A DNA stretch of 64,000 nt, from the NCBI RefSeq assembly GCF_000943555.1, contig NZ_JTDV01000019.1:1-64000 (forward strand), read 5' to 3'. Both the position numbers and the translations under genes were made by a program. The notes under the pieces were generated by a model. It saw only the letters and a program-made list of their open reading frames with translations. It was not told the DNA's origin and searched no databases. Positions 52,729 through 62,208 of the stretch are shown in pieces; position 1 is the stretch's first letter, and the number at the start of each line of letters is the position of its first letter. This DNA comes from Neotamlana nanhaiensis (GTDB lineage Bacteria; Bacteroidota; Bacteroidia; Flavobacteriales; Flavobacteriaceae).

Positions 52729-54969
52729 ATGACAACTTTTTCTAAAACCATTTTAATAACAGTAATACTATTTGTTTGCAGCCATAGCTACGGGCAAAAT
52801 TTAGCTTTCCCAACGGCGGAGGGTTTTGGTAAATATGCTTCGGGTGGTCGTGGCGGATTGGTGTATACCGTAACTAACCTAAACGATGATGGTGAAGGTA
52901 GTTTTAGAAAAGGTATTTTAAAAAAAGGCCCTCGAACTATTGTTTTTTCAGTAGCTGGAACTATTGAACTAAAATCTAAACTCGATGTTAACCGCGGTGA
53001 TTTAACCATCTTGGGGCAAACTGCACCTGGAGATGGCATAACGCTAAAAAACTATCCGTTTACTATAAAAGCAGATAATGTTATTGTACGCTATTTTCGA
53101 TTTAGAATGGGAGACGAAGCTAATATTGAAGGAGACGCTTTAGGCTGTCGCGATGCCCAAAACGTTATTATCGACCACTGTTCTATTAGCTGGGGAACAG
53201 ACGAAAACGCTTCATTTTACAACAACAAAAATTTCACTTTGCAATGGTGCATCATTTCCGAGGCATTAAATCGTTCCGTACATAGTAAAGGTGCCCACGG
53301 TTACGGTGGTATTTGGGGAGGCGTTAATGTGTCGTTTCACCATAACCTTTTAGCGTCAAACAATAGTAGAAACCCCCGTTTTAGTGGTTCGAAAACTACC
53401 GAAAATTCAGAAAACGAATTTGTCGATTTTAGAAATAACGTCATTTACAACTGGGGCGAAAACAATATTTATGGTGGCGAAAAAGGCACTTATAATCTGG
53501 TTAATAATTACTTCAAATCAGGACCCGCAACAACGTCTTCAAAATTAGATAGAATTGTAAGTCCGAATAAACCATACGGTAAATTTTATGTAAATGGTAA
53601 TTATGTAGACGGCTACCCAAACATCACTACAAACAATTGGAATGGCGGTGTGCAATGCGACAACCCATTAGAAACAAAACTAAATGATCCTATTTTTATT
53701 GAAGGCAATATTGAAACTTCAGATTCTAAAACCGCATACAAAATGGTTTTAAAACAAGCTGGCGCTAGTGTTGCTCGCGATAAAGTTGATATTAGAATTA
53801 TTCATGCCGTTGAAGAAGGTTCAGCTAGCATAAAAAATGGCATCATCGATTCGCAAAAAGATGTTGGCGGATGGCCAGAATTAAAATCTTCCGAAGCAAA
53901 AACAGATACCGATAACGATGGTATTCCCGATGATTGGGAAACACAAAATAACCTCAACCCTAGCGCCAACGACAGTAACTTAAATAGTTTAAACGCCGAT
54001 TACACAAATATTGAATTGTATGCAAACAGTTTAACTAAAGTACTTCCGCAAGAAAAAGAAATTAACGGCGAAAAGTTTCATTTTATAATTGATGCTGAAG
54101 GGAATGGCGACTTCACTACTGTTCAAGAAGCTATTAACGCCGTACCAGATTTTAGAAAAAACGAAACCAAGTTCTACATAAAGAATGGCGTTTACAAAGA
54201 GAAATTAGTACTTCCAACCTCAAAAACCAATATCACTTTTGTTGGAGAAGATAAATTAAAAACCATCATTACCCACGACGATTACGCAAAAAAACTAAAT
54301 AGTTTTGGGGAAGAAATGGGCACCACAGGCTCAACCTCGTTTTTTATTTTTGGTGATAATTTTAAAGCAAAAAACATCACTTTCGAAAATAGTGCGGGTA
54401 CCGTTGGTCAAGCCGTGGCGGTGCGTGTAGATGGGGACAAGGCTGTGTTTGTTAATTGTCGTTTTTTAGGCAACCAAGACACCTTGTATTTACATGGTAA
54501 CGATAGCCGCCAATATTATAAAGATTGTTATATTGAGGGTACGGTAGATTTTATCTTCGGATGGTCCACAGGCTATTTCGAAAACTGCGAAATTTACTGT
54601 AAAAACAAAGGCTACGTTACGGCAGCATCAACCAACGAAAACACCAAATTTGGCTTTGTATTTAAAGATTGTAAAATTACAGGAAGTGCCGAAGAGCATA
54701 GCTTTTACCTTGGCAGACCTTGGCGTGATTATGCGAAAACTGTTTTTATAAACTGCGACATGGGCAACTTAATAAAACCTGAAGGTTGGCACAATTGGGG
54801 AAAACCTCATGCAGAAGTAACCACCTTTTACGCCGAATATAAATCTACCGGTGCAGGCGCTTCTAAAAAACGAGTAAAGTGGGCAAAAAAAATAACCAAA
54901 AAAGATTTAGAAAACTTTAGCATTAAAAATGTTTTAGGAGGCGATGACGATTGGAATTCTGAGTTCTAA
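52729..54969 (+). CDS. Two-domain pectinase: PL1 pectate lyase fused to CE8 pectin methylesterase
   Basis: The 746-residue secreted protein has a signal peptide (ILITVILFVCSHSYG). The N-terminal domain (about 22-350) is a PL1 beta-helix: PTAEGFGKYASGGRGG, NVIIDHCSISWGTDENAS for the calcium site, and NNSRNPRFSG bearing the catalytic arginine. A short EF-hand-like linker DTDNDGIPDDWE follows (about 398-410). The C-terminal CE8 domain (about 445-735) has LGNQDTLYLHG, TVDFIFGWST and YLGRPWRDYA. It has the same two-step logic as the PL10-CE8 protein, built with an unrelated lyase fold. Confidence 0.92.
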   Translation: MTTFSKTILITVILFVCSHSYGQNLAFPTAEGFGKYASGGRGGLVYTVTNLNDDGEGSFRKGILKKGPRTIVFSVAGTIELKSKLDVNRGDLTILGQTAPGDGITLKNYPFTIKADNVIVRYFRFRMGDEANIEGDALGCRDAQNVIIDHCSISWGTDENASFYNNKNFTLQWCIISEALNRSVHSKGAHGYGGIWGGVNVSFHHNLLASNNSRNPRFSGSKTTENSENEFVDFRNNVIYNWGENNIYGGEKGTYNLVNNYFKSGPATTSSKLDRIVSPNKPYGKFYVNGNYVDGYPNITTNNWNGGVQCDNPLETKLNDPIFIEGNIETSDSKTAYKMVLKQAGASVARDKVDIRIIHAVEEGSASIKNGIIDSQKDVGGWPELKSSEAKTDTDNDGIPDDWETQNNLNPSANDSNLNSLNADYTNIELYANSLTKVLPQEKEINGEKFHFIIDAEGNGDFTTVQEAINAVPDFRKNETKFYIKNGVYKEKLVLPTSKTNITFVGEDKLKTIITHDDYAKKLNSFGEEMGTTGSTSFFIFGDNFKAKNITFENSAGTVGQAVAVRVDGDKAVFVNCRFLGNQDTLYLHGNDSRQYYKDCYIEGTVDFIFGWSTGYFENCEIYCKNKGYVTAASTNENTKFGFVFKDCKITGSAEEHSFYLGRPWRDYAKTVFINCDMGNLIKPEGWHNWGKPHAEVTTFYAEYKSTGAGASKKRVKWAKKITKKDLENFSIKNVLGGDDDWNSEF

Positions 54970-55014
54970 CTTAAATTCATTCTTAAAAAATTAAACAAAC
55001 TACAACTTCTTTTG

Positions 55015-55035
55015 TATTTTAGTACAATCGATTAC
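55015..55035 (+). promoter_or_regulatory. Promoter -7-like box and AATCGATT operator for the GH28-GH43 unit
   Basis: TATTTTAG at 55015-55022 is a near match to TAnnTTTG, and ACAATCGATTAC (55024-55035) begins 2 bases later, the same spacing as at the susC promoter. No -33 TTTG was found. It lies 14 bases before the GH28 start codon, so the leader would be very short or the site may block elongation. Confidence 0.65.
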
Positions 55036-55048
55036 ACTAAATAAAATC

Positions 55049-56473
55049 ATGAAAAAACTATTTCACACTAAGTACCTGTTTCTGTTTATTTTAAGCAGTC
55101 TTATTTTGGCATCTTGTAAAAACAAAAAAAAGGAAACGCAAACACCTGTTGACGTATTTGCTAAAGCTGATTCTATCATTGCATCTATAAAACCTTTAAC
55201 TTTTCCCGACAAAACTTTTAATATATTAGACTTTGGAGCTGTGGCAGATGGATCTACATTAAACACCGACGCCATTAAAAAAGCAATAGATTCTTGTAAT
55301 GCTTCTGGCGGTGGTAAAGTGCTAATTCCTGCAGGCAACTTTTTAACAGGCCCAATTCATTTAAAAAGCAATGTAAATTTACATTTAGAAACTGGCGCAA
55401 ATGTTTTATTTACAACAGACAAATCGGCTTACCTTCCTGTGGTTCACACCTCTTACGAAGCCGTAGAATTAATGAATTATTCACCGCTAATCTATGCTTA
55501 CAAACAAAACAATTTTGCGGTGACTGGCAAAGGTACTTTTAACGGTCAAGCCGATAAAGAAAACTGGTGGCCTTGGTGTGGTGCTGAGCGTTATGGACAT
55601 TTAGATGGTGAACCACAACAAAAAGACGAACACAATTTACCACGCTTAAGAACCATGAACGAAAATGCAACGCCTGTTGCAGAACGTATTTTTGGTGAAG
55701 GACACCAATTGCGTCCATTGTTTTTCCAACCTTTCGAGTGCGATAACGTGCTGGTTGAAGGTGTTACTTTTACTAATGCACCGTTTTGGGTAATGCATCC
55801 TATAAAATGTAATTATGTGAGAGTTGATGGTGTTACCGTTAGCAGTCATGGACCAAATAATGATGGTTGCGATCCCGAATATTCAAAATACGTGCACATT
55901 AACAATTGTACTTTCGATACTGGTGATGATTGTATTGCCATTAAATCTGGAAGAAACGATGAAGGTAGACGCGTTAACATTCCAAGTGAAAACATTGTAG
56001 TAGAAAATTGCTATATGAAAGATGGCCACGGTGGCGTTGTAATGGGAAGCGAGCTTTCTGCGGGTATTAGAAACGTTTATGTTAGAAATTGTAATATGGA
56101 TAGTCCAAACCTAGATCGTGCCATTCGTATAAAAACAAACACGCTTAGAGGTGGTTTTGTTGAAAACGTTTTTGTAAAAAACATAAAAGTTGGTCAAGTA
56201 AAAGAGGCTGTTTTAAAAATAAACACGCATTATGGTATTTATGCGAATCAAGAGGGCAACTACATTCCTGAAATAAAAAATATTCATTTAGAAAATGTAA
56301 CCGTAGAAAACAGTGGTAAATATGCTATTTTAATAAAAGGACGCGAGCAAAACCCAGTAAAAAACGTAACTTTAACCAATGTTACTATTAAAGGTGCAAA
56401 AACACCTTTGTCTGTGGAACACTCAGATCCAATAGTATTTAAAAACACAACCATTAACGGAAAACAATATTAA
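55049..56473 (+). CDS. GH28 family lipoprotein, polygalacturonase-like
   Basis: The 474-residue lipoprotein (lipid Cys23 in LILASCKNKK) is a GH28 beta-helix with all four active-site motifs visible: NNDGCDPEYS, DTGDDCIAIKSG, DGHGGVVMGSE and RAIRIKTN. It should hydrolyse alpha-1,4 galacturonic linkages in homogalacturonan or at rhamnogalacturonan ends, at the cell surface or in the periplasm. It leads the second rightward unit behind its own AATCGATT operator. The KNKK stretch after the cysteine recurs in the next two lipoproteins. Confidence 0.93.
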   Translation: MKKLFHTKYLFLFILSSLILASCKNKKKETQTPVDVFAKADSIIASIKPLTFPDKTFNILDFGAVADGSTLNTDAIKKAIDSCNASGGGKVLIPAGNFLTGPIHLKSNVNLHLETGANVLFTTDKSAYLPVVHTSYEAVELMNYSPLIYAYKQNNFAVTGKGTFNGQADKENWWPWCGAERYGHLDGEPQQKDEHNLPRLRTMNENATPVAERIFGEGHQLRPLFFQPFECDNVLVEGVTFTNAPFWVMHPIKCNYVRVDGVTVSSHGPNNDGCDPEYSKYVHINNCTFDTGDDCIAIKSGRNDEGRRVNIPSENIVVENCYMKDGHGGVVMGSELSAGIRNVYVRNCNMDSPNLDRAIRIKTNTLRGGFVENVFVKNIKVGQVKEAVLKINTHYGIYANQEGNYIPEIKNIHLENVTVENSGKYAILIKGREQNPVKNVTLTNVTIKGAKTPLSVEHSDPIVFKNTTINGKQY

Positions 56474-56478
56474 AATTC

Positions 56479-57486
56479 ATGAAAAAATTAGCCATTCTAT
56501 CTTGTGCTGCCTTAGCACTTTTTGCGTGTAAAAACAAAGCATCAAACAACCCCGAAACTGCTCCTGTTGCAGAAGTTGAAAGCAGTAAACAAATTACTTA
56601 CGCAGAACTTTCTAAAGCTGTAGGTGGCGAATGGGCAGATGGCCCTAGAGGTCACAAAGAATATTTAAACGGTACTTTTCAAAACATTGATTCTTTAACC
56701 GTTCCTGAAGAGCATACCGACCACTCTTGGTACTTACGCTACGAAGGTCCAGGTTGGGAAAATGCACAAGTAGGTTATCGTTTGTATTTAGATTGGCGAA
56801 ATGCTATCGATATTTTTGGTAAAAAAGTAGATACTTTGGTTTTACCACAAGTAGGACAAAATGGTTTCGATTCTTACCACGATTCGTCGCCATGGGGAAT
56901 GGATATTTTAAAAGCAGGAAAATCAATGGGTATTGGTGGCTACGGTCGTGTGGTTGCAGATACCGTTGTACATTTTCAAAACGTAAAAAGTACGTTTGCT
57001 AGTGTAGAAAATGCTTCAGCAGTATCATCAGTAAATATTGAATATACCGGTTGGGAATCGGGTGAAGACACAATCGACTTAACATCAAAACTATCTATTT
57101 TTCCTTCCGATAGATTTACAAAAGCAGAATTAACACCATCAAAAGCGATAACAGGCTTATGTACAGGTATTGTTAACCACGATGTAGCGCTTCATAAAAA
57201 AGTAGGTTCTAAATGGGCTTATATCGCGACTTATGGCGTGCAAACCTTAAACCATCCTGCCGATAAATTAGGAATGGCTTTATTTTATAAAGTTGATGAA
57301 GTTGAAACTCAAAAATTAGGTAAAGACGACCACTTAGTTATTTTTAAACCTACTACAGAAACAGTTACGTATTACTTTTTAGCAGCTTGGGAAAAAGAAC
57401 TTAAAGGTATTACCAATGAAGCTGATTTTTTAAGCGACATAAACAGCAAACTAAGTACTTTAGAAGCTAATGGTGCTTTAGAATAA
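56479..57486 (+). CDS. DUF4861 family lipoprotein
   Basis: The 335-residue lipoprotein (lipid Cys17 in ALALFACKNK) matches DUF4861 with VGGEWADGPRGHKEYLNGTF, HSWYLRYEGPGWENAQVGYR, LDWRNAIDIFGKK and SPWGMDILKAGKSMGIGGYG. The family is found almost only in pectin and alginate-like polysaccharide loci, next to GH105 or GH88 genes. An enzymatic or accessory role on unsaturated uronides is likely but not proven. It lies 5 bases after the GH28 gene. Confidence 0.88.
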   Translation: MKKLAILSCAALALFACKNKASNNPETAPVAEVESSKQITYAELSKAVGGEWADGPRGHKEYLNGTFQNIDSLTVPEEHTDHSWYLRYEGPGWENAQVGYRLYLDWRNAIDIFGKKVDTLVLPQVGQNGFDSYHDSSPWGMDILKAGKSMGIGGYGRVVADTVVHFQNVKSTFASVENASAVSSVNIEYTGWESGEDTIDLTSKLSIFPSDRFTKAELTPSKAITGLCTGIVNHDVALHKKVGSKWAYIATYGVQTLNHPADKLGMALFYKVDEVETQKLGKDDHLVIFKPTTETVTYYFLAAWEKELKGITNEADFLSDINSKLSTLEANGALE

Positions 57487-57614
57487 AAGTCACTTTTCAA
57501 TAAAAAAAGAATAAAAATTTAAATGGTGTAACCCTTAAATTTAATTTTTTACAACCTTTTAAGAGGCCACATTTAAACATTAATAAATCAACTAAAATTA
57601 AACATCAAACTATA

Positions 57615-58859
57615 ATGAAAACTTCAACAAAACATATGTCGCTTTTAGCAGTGGCATTATGCTTATTTCTTGCGTCATGTAAAAACAAGAAAGAAAACAC
57701 AGAAACTGCAGCGCAACCCGAAACCGAAAAGGTTGTTCCAGAAGATTTAAAATGGTCGGAGCGAATGATGCTGTCTGAAATAGAGCGTTTTCCTGAGCCT
57801 ACAAAGCTCGATTTTGCAACCAGAGCACGTTGGACTTACACTCCAGGATTAGTATTAAGTGCTTGTTCACGCGTTTACGAAAAAACAAACAATCAAAAAT
57901 ACTACGATTACATTTACGATTACGCCAACACCTTAATTGATAGCACAGGCACCATCGACACTTACAAGTTAGAAAATCAAAATCTAGACATGATTAAATC
58001 TGGCGATGTGTTGTTGTATTTATATCCAAAAACTAAGGAAGAGCGCTTTTTAATAGCAATGCAAACTTTAGACAAGCAATTGGAGTCGCAACCAACAACT
58101 TCTGATGGTGGTTACTGGCACAAAAAAATATATCCGTTCCAAATGTGGTTAGATGGTTTATACATGGCAGAACCTTTCCACACACGTTATGCAAAAGATT
58201 ATATTGAAGACGAAGCTAAAAAACAAGAAATTTTCGACCATGCTGTATTACAATTCGATTTAATACAAAAACACAGTCGCGATGAAGAAAGCGGCTTACT
58301 TTACCATGGTTGGGATGAAAGCAAAGAACAACGTTGGGCCAACAAAGAGACTGGTAATTCACAACATTTTTGGTCTCGTGGCATGGGTTGGTACGGAATG
58401 GCTATGGTAGATGTTTTAGATTTTTTACCTGAAGATCACCCAGGAAGAGAACGTATTATTACCTACCTAAATCTGTACGCAGAAGCCGTTACAAAAGTGC
58501 AAGACGAATCTGGTTTATGGTGGCAAGTTTTAGATCAAGGAGACAGAGAAGGCAATTACCTAGAAGCTACAGGAACAAGCATGTTTACATACACCTTCGC
58601 AAAAGGTGTTCGTAAAGGTTATTTAGATGGCAAATATTTAAACGTCGCTAATAAAGCGTATCAAGCCTTGTTAGACAATTTAATAACAGTTGAAGAAAAC
58701 GGTGTAGTTAATCTTAACCAATGTTGTGCCGTTGCTGGTTTAGGTGGCAACCCCTATAGAGATGGTTCTTACGAATATTATATCGGTGAAAAAATTCGTA
58801 GCAACGACCCTAAAGGTACTGGTCCTTTCATTATGGCTAGTTTAGAATTAGATAAATAA
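57615..58859 (+). CDS. GH105 unsaturated rhamnogalacturonyl hydrolase
   Basis: The 414-residue lipoprotein (lipid Cys22 in CLFLASCKNKK) is an alpha/alpha-barrel of the GH88/GH105 group. Markers are FATRARWTYTPGLVLSA, YPFQMWLDGLYMAEPFHTRY (catalytic Asp in W-x-D-G), FWSRGMGWYGMAMVDVLD and EATGTSMFTYTFAKGVR. It hydrates and removes the unsaturated galacturonyl end left by the PL1 and PL10 lyases, so it fits downstream of both. A 128-base gap in front may hold another promoter, though no clear box was found. Confidence 0.92.
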   Translation: MKTSTKHMSLLAVALCLFLASCKNKKENTETAAQPETEKVVPEDLKWSERMMLSEIERFPEPTKLDFATRARWTYTPGLVLSACSRVYEKTNNQKYYDYIYDYANTLIDSTGTIDTYKLENQNLDMIKSGDVLLYLYPKTKEERFLIAMQTLDKQLESQPTTSDGGYWHKKIYPFQMWLDGLYMAEPFHTRYAKDYIEDEAKKQEIFDHAVLQFDLIQKHSRDEESGLLYHGWDESKEQRWANKETGNSQHFWSRGMGWYGMAMVDVLDFLPEDHPGRERIITYLNLYAEAVTKVQDESGLWWQVLDQGDREGNYLEATGTSMFTYTFAKGVRKGYLDGKYLNVANKAYQALLDNLITVEENGVVNLNQCCAVAGLGGNPYRDGSYEYYIGEKIRSNDPKGTGPFIMASLELDK

Positions 58860-58889
58860 AAACCCGTCACTTTTACCAACATAAACCAT

Positions 58890-60521
58890 ATGAAACTTTC
58901 AACAGTAATAACTGCATTATTTTTTGCTACCACATTATTTGCTCAAAACAAGCCCTACATTTCTGATGTTTGGGTAGGCGATAATGGCAATGGCACTTAC
59001 AGCAACCCGATTATTTATTCCGATTATTCCGATCCTGACGTAGCTCGCGTTGGCGACGATTACTTCATGACGGCTTCGAGCTTTAATGCTGCGCCTGGGT
59101 TACCTATTTTGCACTCTAAAGACATGATTAACTGGAAACTTATCAACCATGCTTTACCAGAGCAAATTCCTGTTGAAACTTTTAATATTCCGCAACATGG
59201 TAACGGTGTTTGGGCGCCTGCTATCCGCTATCATAATAACGAACTTTACATTTATTGGGGCGATCCAGATTTTGGTATTTACATGGTAAAAACGAAAGAT
59301 CCGTTTGGTAAATGGGACCATCCTGTGTTGGTTATGGAAGGTAAAGGATTAATTGATCCTTGTCCGTTATTCGATGACGACGGAAATGCTTATTTAGTGC
59401 ACGCTTACGCGGGAAGTAGAGCCGGTGTAAAAAGTTTATTAAGCGTTAATAAAATGAATCCTGAAGGCACCAAAGTTATCGACAAAGGCGTACATGTTTT
59501 TGATGGTCATGAGGATCATGAAACGGTTGAAGGTTCAAAATTTTACAAGCGTAACGGCTACTACTATATTTTCGCACCTGCGGGTGGTGTAGCAACGGGT
59601 TGGCAACTTATTTTACGCTCAAAAGATATTTACGGACCTTATGAAGAAAAAGTTGTTTTAGAACAAGGTTCTACAAAAATAAACGGACCGCATCAAGGTG
59701 CTTGGGTAGAAACCCCAAACGCCGAATCGTGGTTTTACCATTTTCAAGATGTTGATGCCTACGGAAGAATTGTACACTTGCAACCCATGAGTTGGAAGAA
59801 CGATTGGCCAGTTATGGGCGAAGATTTTGATGGTAACGGTATTGGCGAACCGGTTGCGAAGCACAAAAAACCAAACATTGGAAAAACCTACCCCATTGAA
59901 ACACCTGTCGAAACCGATATTTTTGATGGTGACAACATAGGATTACAATGGCAATGGAACGCGAATCCTAACGTATTATGGCATGCTAAACTACGCGGTA
60001 AAAATCATTTAAGGTTGTTTTCTATTAAACCAACCGAAGCTTTACCAAACTTGTGGTTAATGCCTAATTTATTGTTGCAAAAGTTTCCTGCGCCAAGTTT
60101 TACGGCATCAACAAAAATCACATTACATCCTGAAGAAGCAACTAAAGGAAAAACTGCAGGATTAATTATTATGGGAATGGATTATGCTACTTTAAGCATA
60201 TCGCATAATGAAAACGGTTTTTACATAAATCAAACAGAAGCTATAAAAGCCATTGATGGCGCTCCAGAAGTGGTGAACGAATCGGTAAAACTAAAATCTA
60301 ATTCAGCATATTTTAAAGTTGAAGTTACAGCACCCGATGCCATGTGTCAATTCTTCTATTCCGAAAACGGTAAAAAATTCAAAAAAATTGGCAAACCGTT
60401 TAAAGCTAAAGAAGGTAAATGGATTGGTGCTAAAGTGGGCTTATTTAGCGTAAGCACCATTGAAGATAAACGCGGTGGTTATGCCGATGTAGATTATTTT
60501 AAAATATCTAAAAATGACTAA
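58890..60521 (+). CDS. GH43 family glycoside hydrolase
   Basis: The 543-residue exported enzyme (signal VITALFFATTLFAQ) has a five-bladed propeller with the GH43 start YSDYSDPDVARVGDDYFMTA (catalytic Asp), KGLIDPCPLFDDDGNAYLVH and HETVEGSKFYKRNGYYYIFA (acid Glu), and a C-terminal beta-sandwich like the GH43 xylosidase C-terminal domain (from about 345). It resembles the GH43 subfamily 12 type, acting on arabinosyl or xylosyl side chains of pectin. The stop overlaps the next GH28 start by 8 bases. Confidence 0.91.
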   Translation: MKLSTVITALFFATTLFAQNKPYISDVWVGDNGNGTYSNPIIYSDYSDPDVARVGDDYFMTASSFNAAPGLPILHSKDMINWKLINHALPEQIPVETFNIPQHGNGVWAPAIRYHNNELYIYWGDPDFGIYMVKTKDPFGKWDHPVLVMEGKGLIDPCPLFDDDGNAYLVHAYAGSRAGVKSLLSVNKMNPEGTKVIDKGVHVFDGHEDHETVEGSKFYKRNGYYYIFAPAGGVATGWQLILRSKDIYGPYEEKVVLEQGSTKINGPHQGAWVETPNAESWFYHFQDVDAYGRIVHLQPMSWKNDWPVMGEDFDGNGIGEPVAKHKKPNIGKTYPIETPVETDIFDGDNIGLQWQWNANPNVLWHAKLRGKNHLRLFSIKPTEALPNLWLMPNLLLQKFPAPSFTASTKITLHPEEATKGKTAGLIIMGMDYATLSISHNENGFYINQTEAIKAIDGAPEVVNESVKLKSNSAYFKVEVTAPDAMCQFFYSENGKKFKKIGKPFKAKEGKWIGAKVGLFSVSTIEDKRGGYADVDYFKISKND

Positions 60522-62205
60522 ACATTTAAAACAATATTTAGGGTTAATATTATTAACCCTTTTTTTTGCTAAAAATTTAACGGCGCAAGAAAAATCTTTA
60601 AACGAAACAGCAGTTTACCAGGGCATTGAATTTAACATGCCCAAAGTACAAAATACCAACTTCCCAAATTACGAAGTAAACATTACCGCTTTTGGAGCAA
60701 AAAGTGGTGGTATTATAAAAAACACAGTTGCATTCGAACAAGCTATAAACCACATAAACTCTAAAGGTGGCGGCAAAGTTATTGTGCCTCGTGGCGTTTG
60801 GCTTACCGGCCCCATAACACTAAAAAGTAACGTAAATTTACATTTAGAAGCAGGTTCATTAATACTTTTTAGTGATAATTTTAATGATTATCCTCTTATT
60901 AAAACCAGTTTTGAAGGGCTCAATACCATAAGAAACACCTCACCTATTAATGCTAATAATGTTGAAAACATTGCCATAACAGGTAAAGGTATTATTGATG
61001 GTAATGGCGATGCGTGGCGTCCTGTGAAAAAATCAAAAATGACCGATGGCCAATGGAAAAAACTCGTTAATTCTGGTGGTGTATTATCAACCGATAGTAA
61101 AATTTGGTTTCCATCTGCTGGTGCGAAAAAAGGTTACGAAAGTACAACTAATTTCAACGTTCCTGATTTAGTTAGTGATGCCGAACTACAATCGGTTAAA
61201 GATTATTTGCGTCCTGTAATGGTAAGTTTGGTTAACTGTAAACGCATTCTGTTGGATGGCCCAACGTTTCAAAATTCACCTGCATGGAACATTCATCCAT
61301 TAATGAGTGAAGATATCATTATTAGAAATTTAAGCGTCCGTAACCCTTGGTATTCACAGAACGGAGATGGTCTAGATTTAGAATCTTGCAAAAATGTACT
61401 TATCTACAACAACACGTTTGATGTGGGCGACGATGCCATTTGTTTTAAATCTGGTAAAAACGAAGACGGCAGAAAACGCGGCATGCCAACAGAAAATGTA
61501 ATCGTTAAAAATAATATAGTCTATCATGCTCATGGTGGTTTTGTAATTGGTAGCGAAATGTCGGGCGGTGTTAAAAATGTTCATGTATCAAACTGCACGT
61601 TTTTAGGCACCGATGTGGGCTTACGTTTTAAAAGCACGCGTGGTCGTGGCGGTATTGTAGAAAATATTTATATCTCGAATATCGATATGATTAACATCCC
61701 AACCGAAGCCATTCGTTTTAATATGTTTTACGGCGGAAACGCACCAGTGCTTGAAGAAGGACAAAGTGCCGACAGCGAAAAACGTGATGAAACCGTTGTG
61801 CTGGTAACCGAAGAAACACCTGCATTTAAAAACATTTTCATGGAAAACATTAACGTTTCAAACTCCGAAACTGCTGCGTTTTTTATGGGATTACCCGAGA
61901 TGAGTTTAAAAAACGTTTCACTTAAAAACGCAAAGTTTCAAACTAAAAAAGGCATTACAGCCATTGATACAGATGGTTTAATTCTTGAAAATATTTCTGT
62001 TGAAGCATCAAACGATTATGCACTTACAGTTTACAATAGTAAAAATGTTTCCACTGATGGTTTTAAATTTTCAGAAAGCAAAAATTCTATCCGAGTTTTA
62101 GGTGCAAAAAGCGCTAATATTCAATTTAAAAAATCGGATATAGATGATTTGGACACCATTGAAACAGGCAAAGAATTGCCTAAAAAAGCTATTAAAATTA
62201 ACTAA
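60514..62205 (+). CDS. GH28 family glycoside hydrolase (third copy)
   Basis: The 563-residue exported protein (signal LGLILLTLFFAKNLTAQ) is a GH28 beta-helix with NGDGLDLESC, DVGDDAICFKSG, HAHGGFVIGSE and VGLRFKSTRGRGG. An inserted segment of about 60 residues around WRPVKKSKMTDGQWKKLVNSG is typical of the longer subgroup acting on rhamnogalacturonan or xylogalacturonan. It overlaps the GH43 gene by 8 bases, so the two are made together. Confidence 0.91.
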   Translation: MTKHLKQYLGLILLTLFFAKNLTAQEKSLNETAVYQGIEFNMPKVQNTNFPNYEVNITAFGAKSGGIIKNTVAFEQAINHINSKGGGKVIVPRGVWLTGPITLKSNVNLHLEAGSLILFSDNFNDYPLIKTSFEGLNTIRNTSPINANNVENIAITGKGIIDGNGDAWRPVKKSKMTDGQWKKLVNSGGVLSTDSKIWFPSAGAKKGYESTTNFNVPDLVSDAELQSVKDYLRPVMVSLVNCKRILLDGPTFQNSPAWNIHPLMSEDIIIRNLSVRNPWYSQNGDGLDLESCKNVLIYNNTFDVGDDAICFKSGKNEDGRKRGMPTENVIVKNNIVYHAHGGFVIGSEMSGGVKNVHVSNCTFLGTDVGLRFKSTRGRGGIVENIYISNIDMINIPTEAIRFNMFYGGNAPVLEEGQSADSEKRDETVVLVTEETPAFKNIFMENINVSNSETAAFFMGLPEMSLKNVSLKNAKFQTKKGITAIDTDGLILENISVEASNDYALTVYNSKNVSTDGFKFSESKNSIRVLGAKSANIQFKKSDIDDLDTIETGKELPKKAIKIN

Positions 62206-62208
62206 ACC

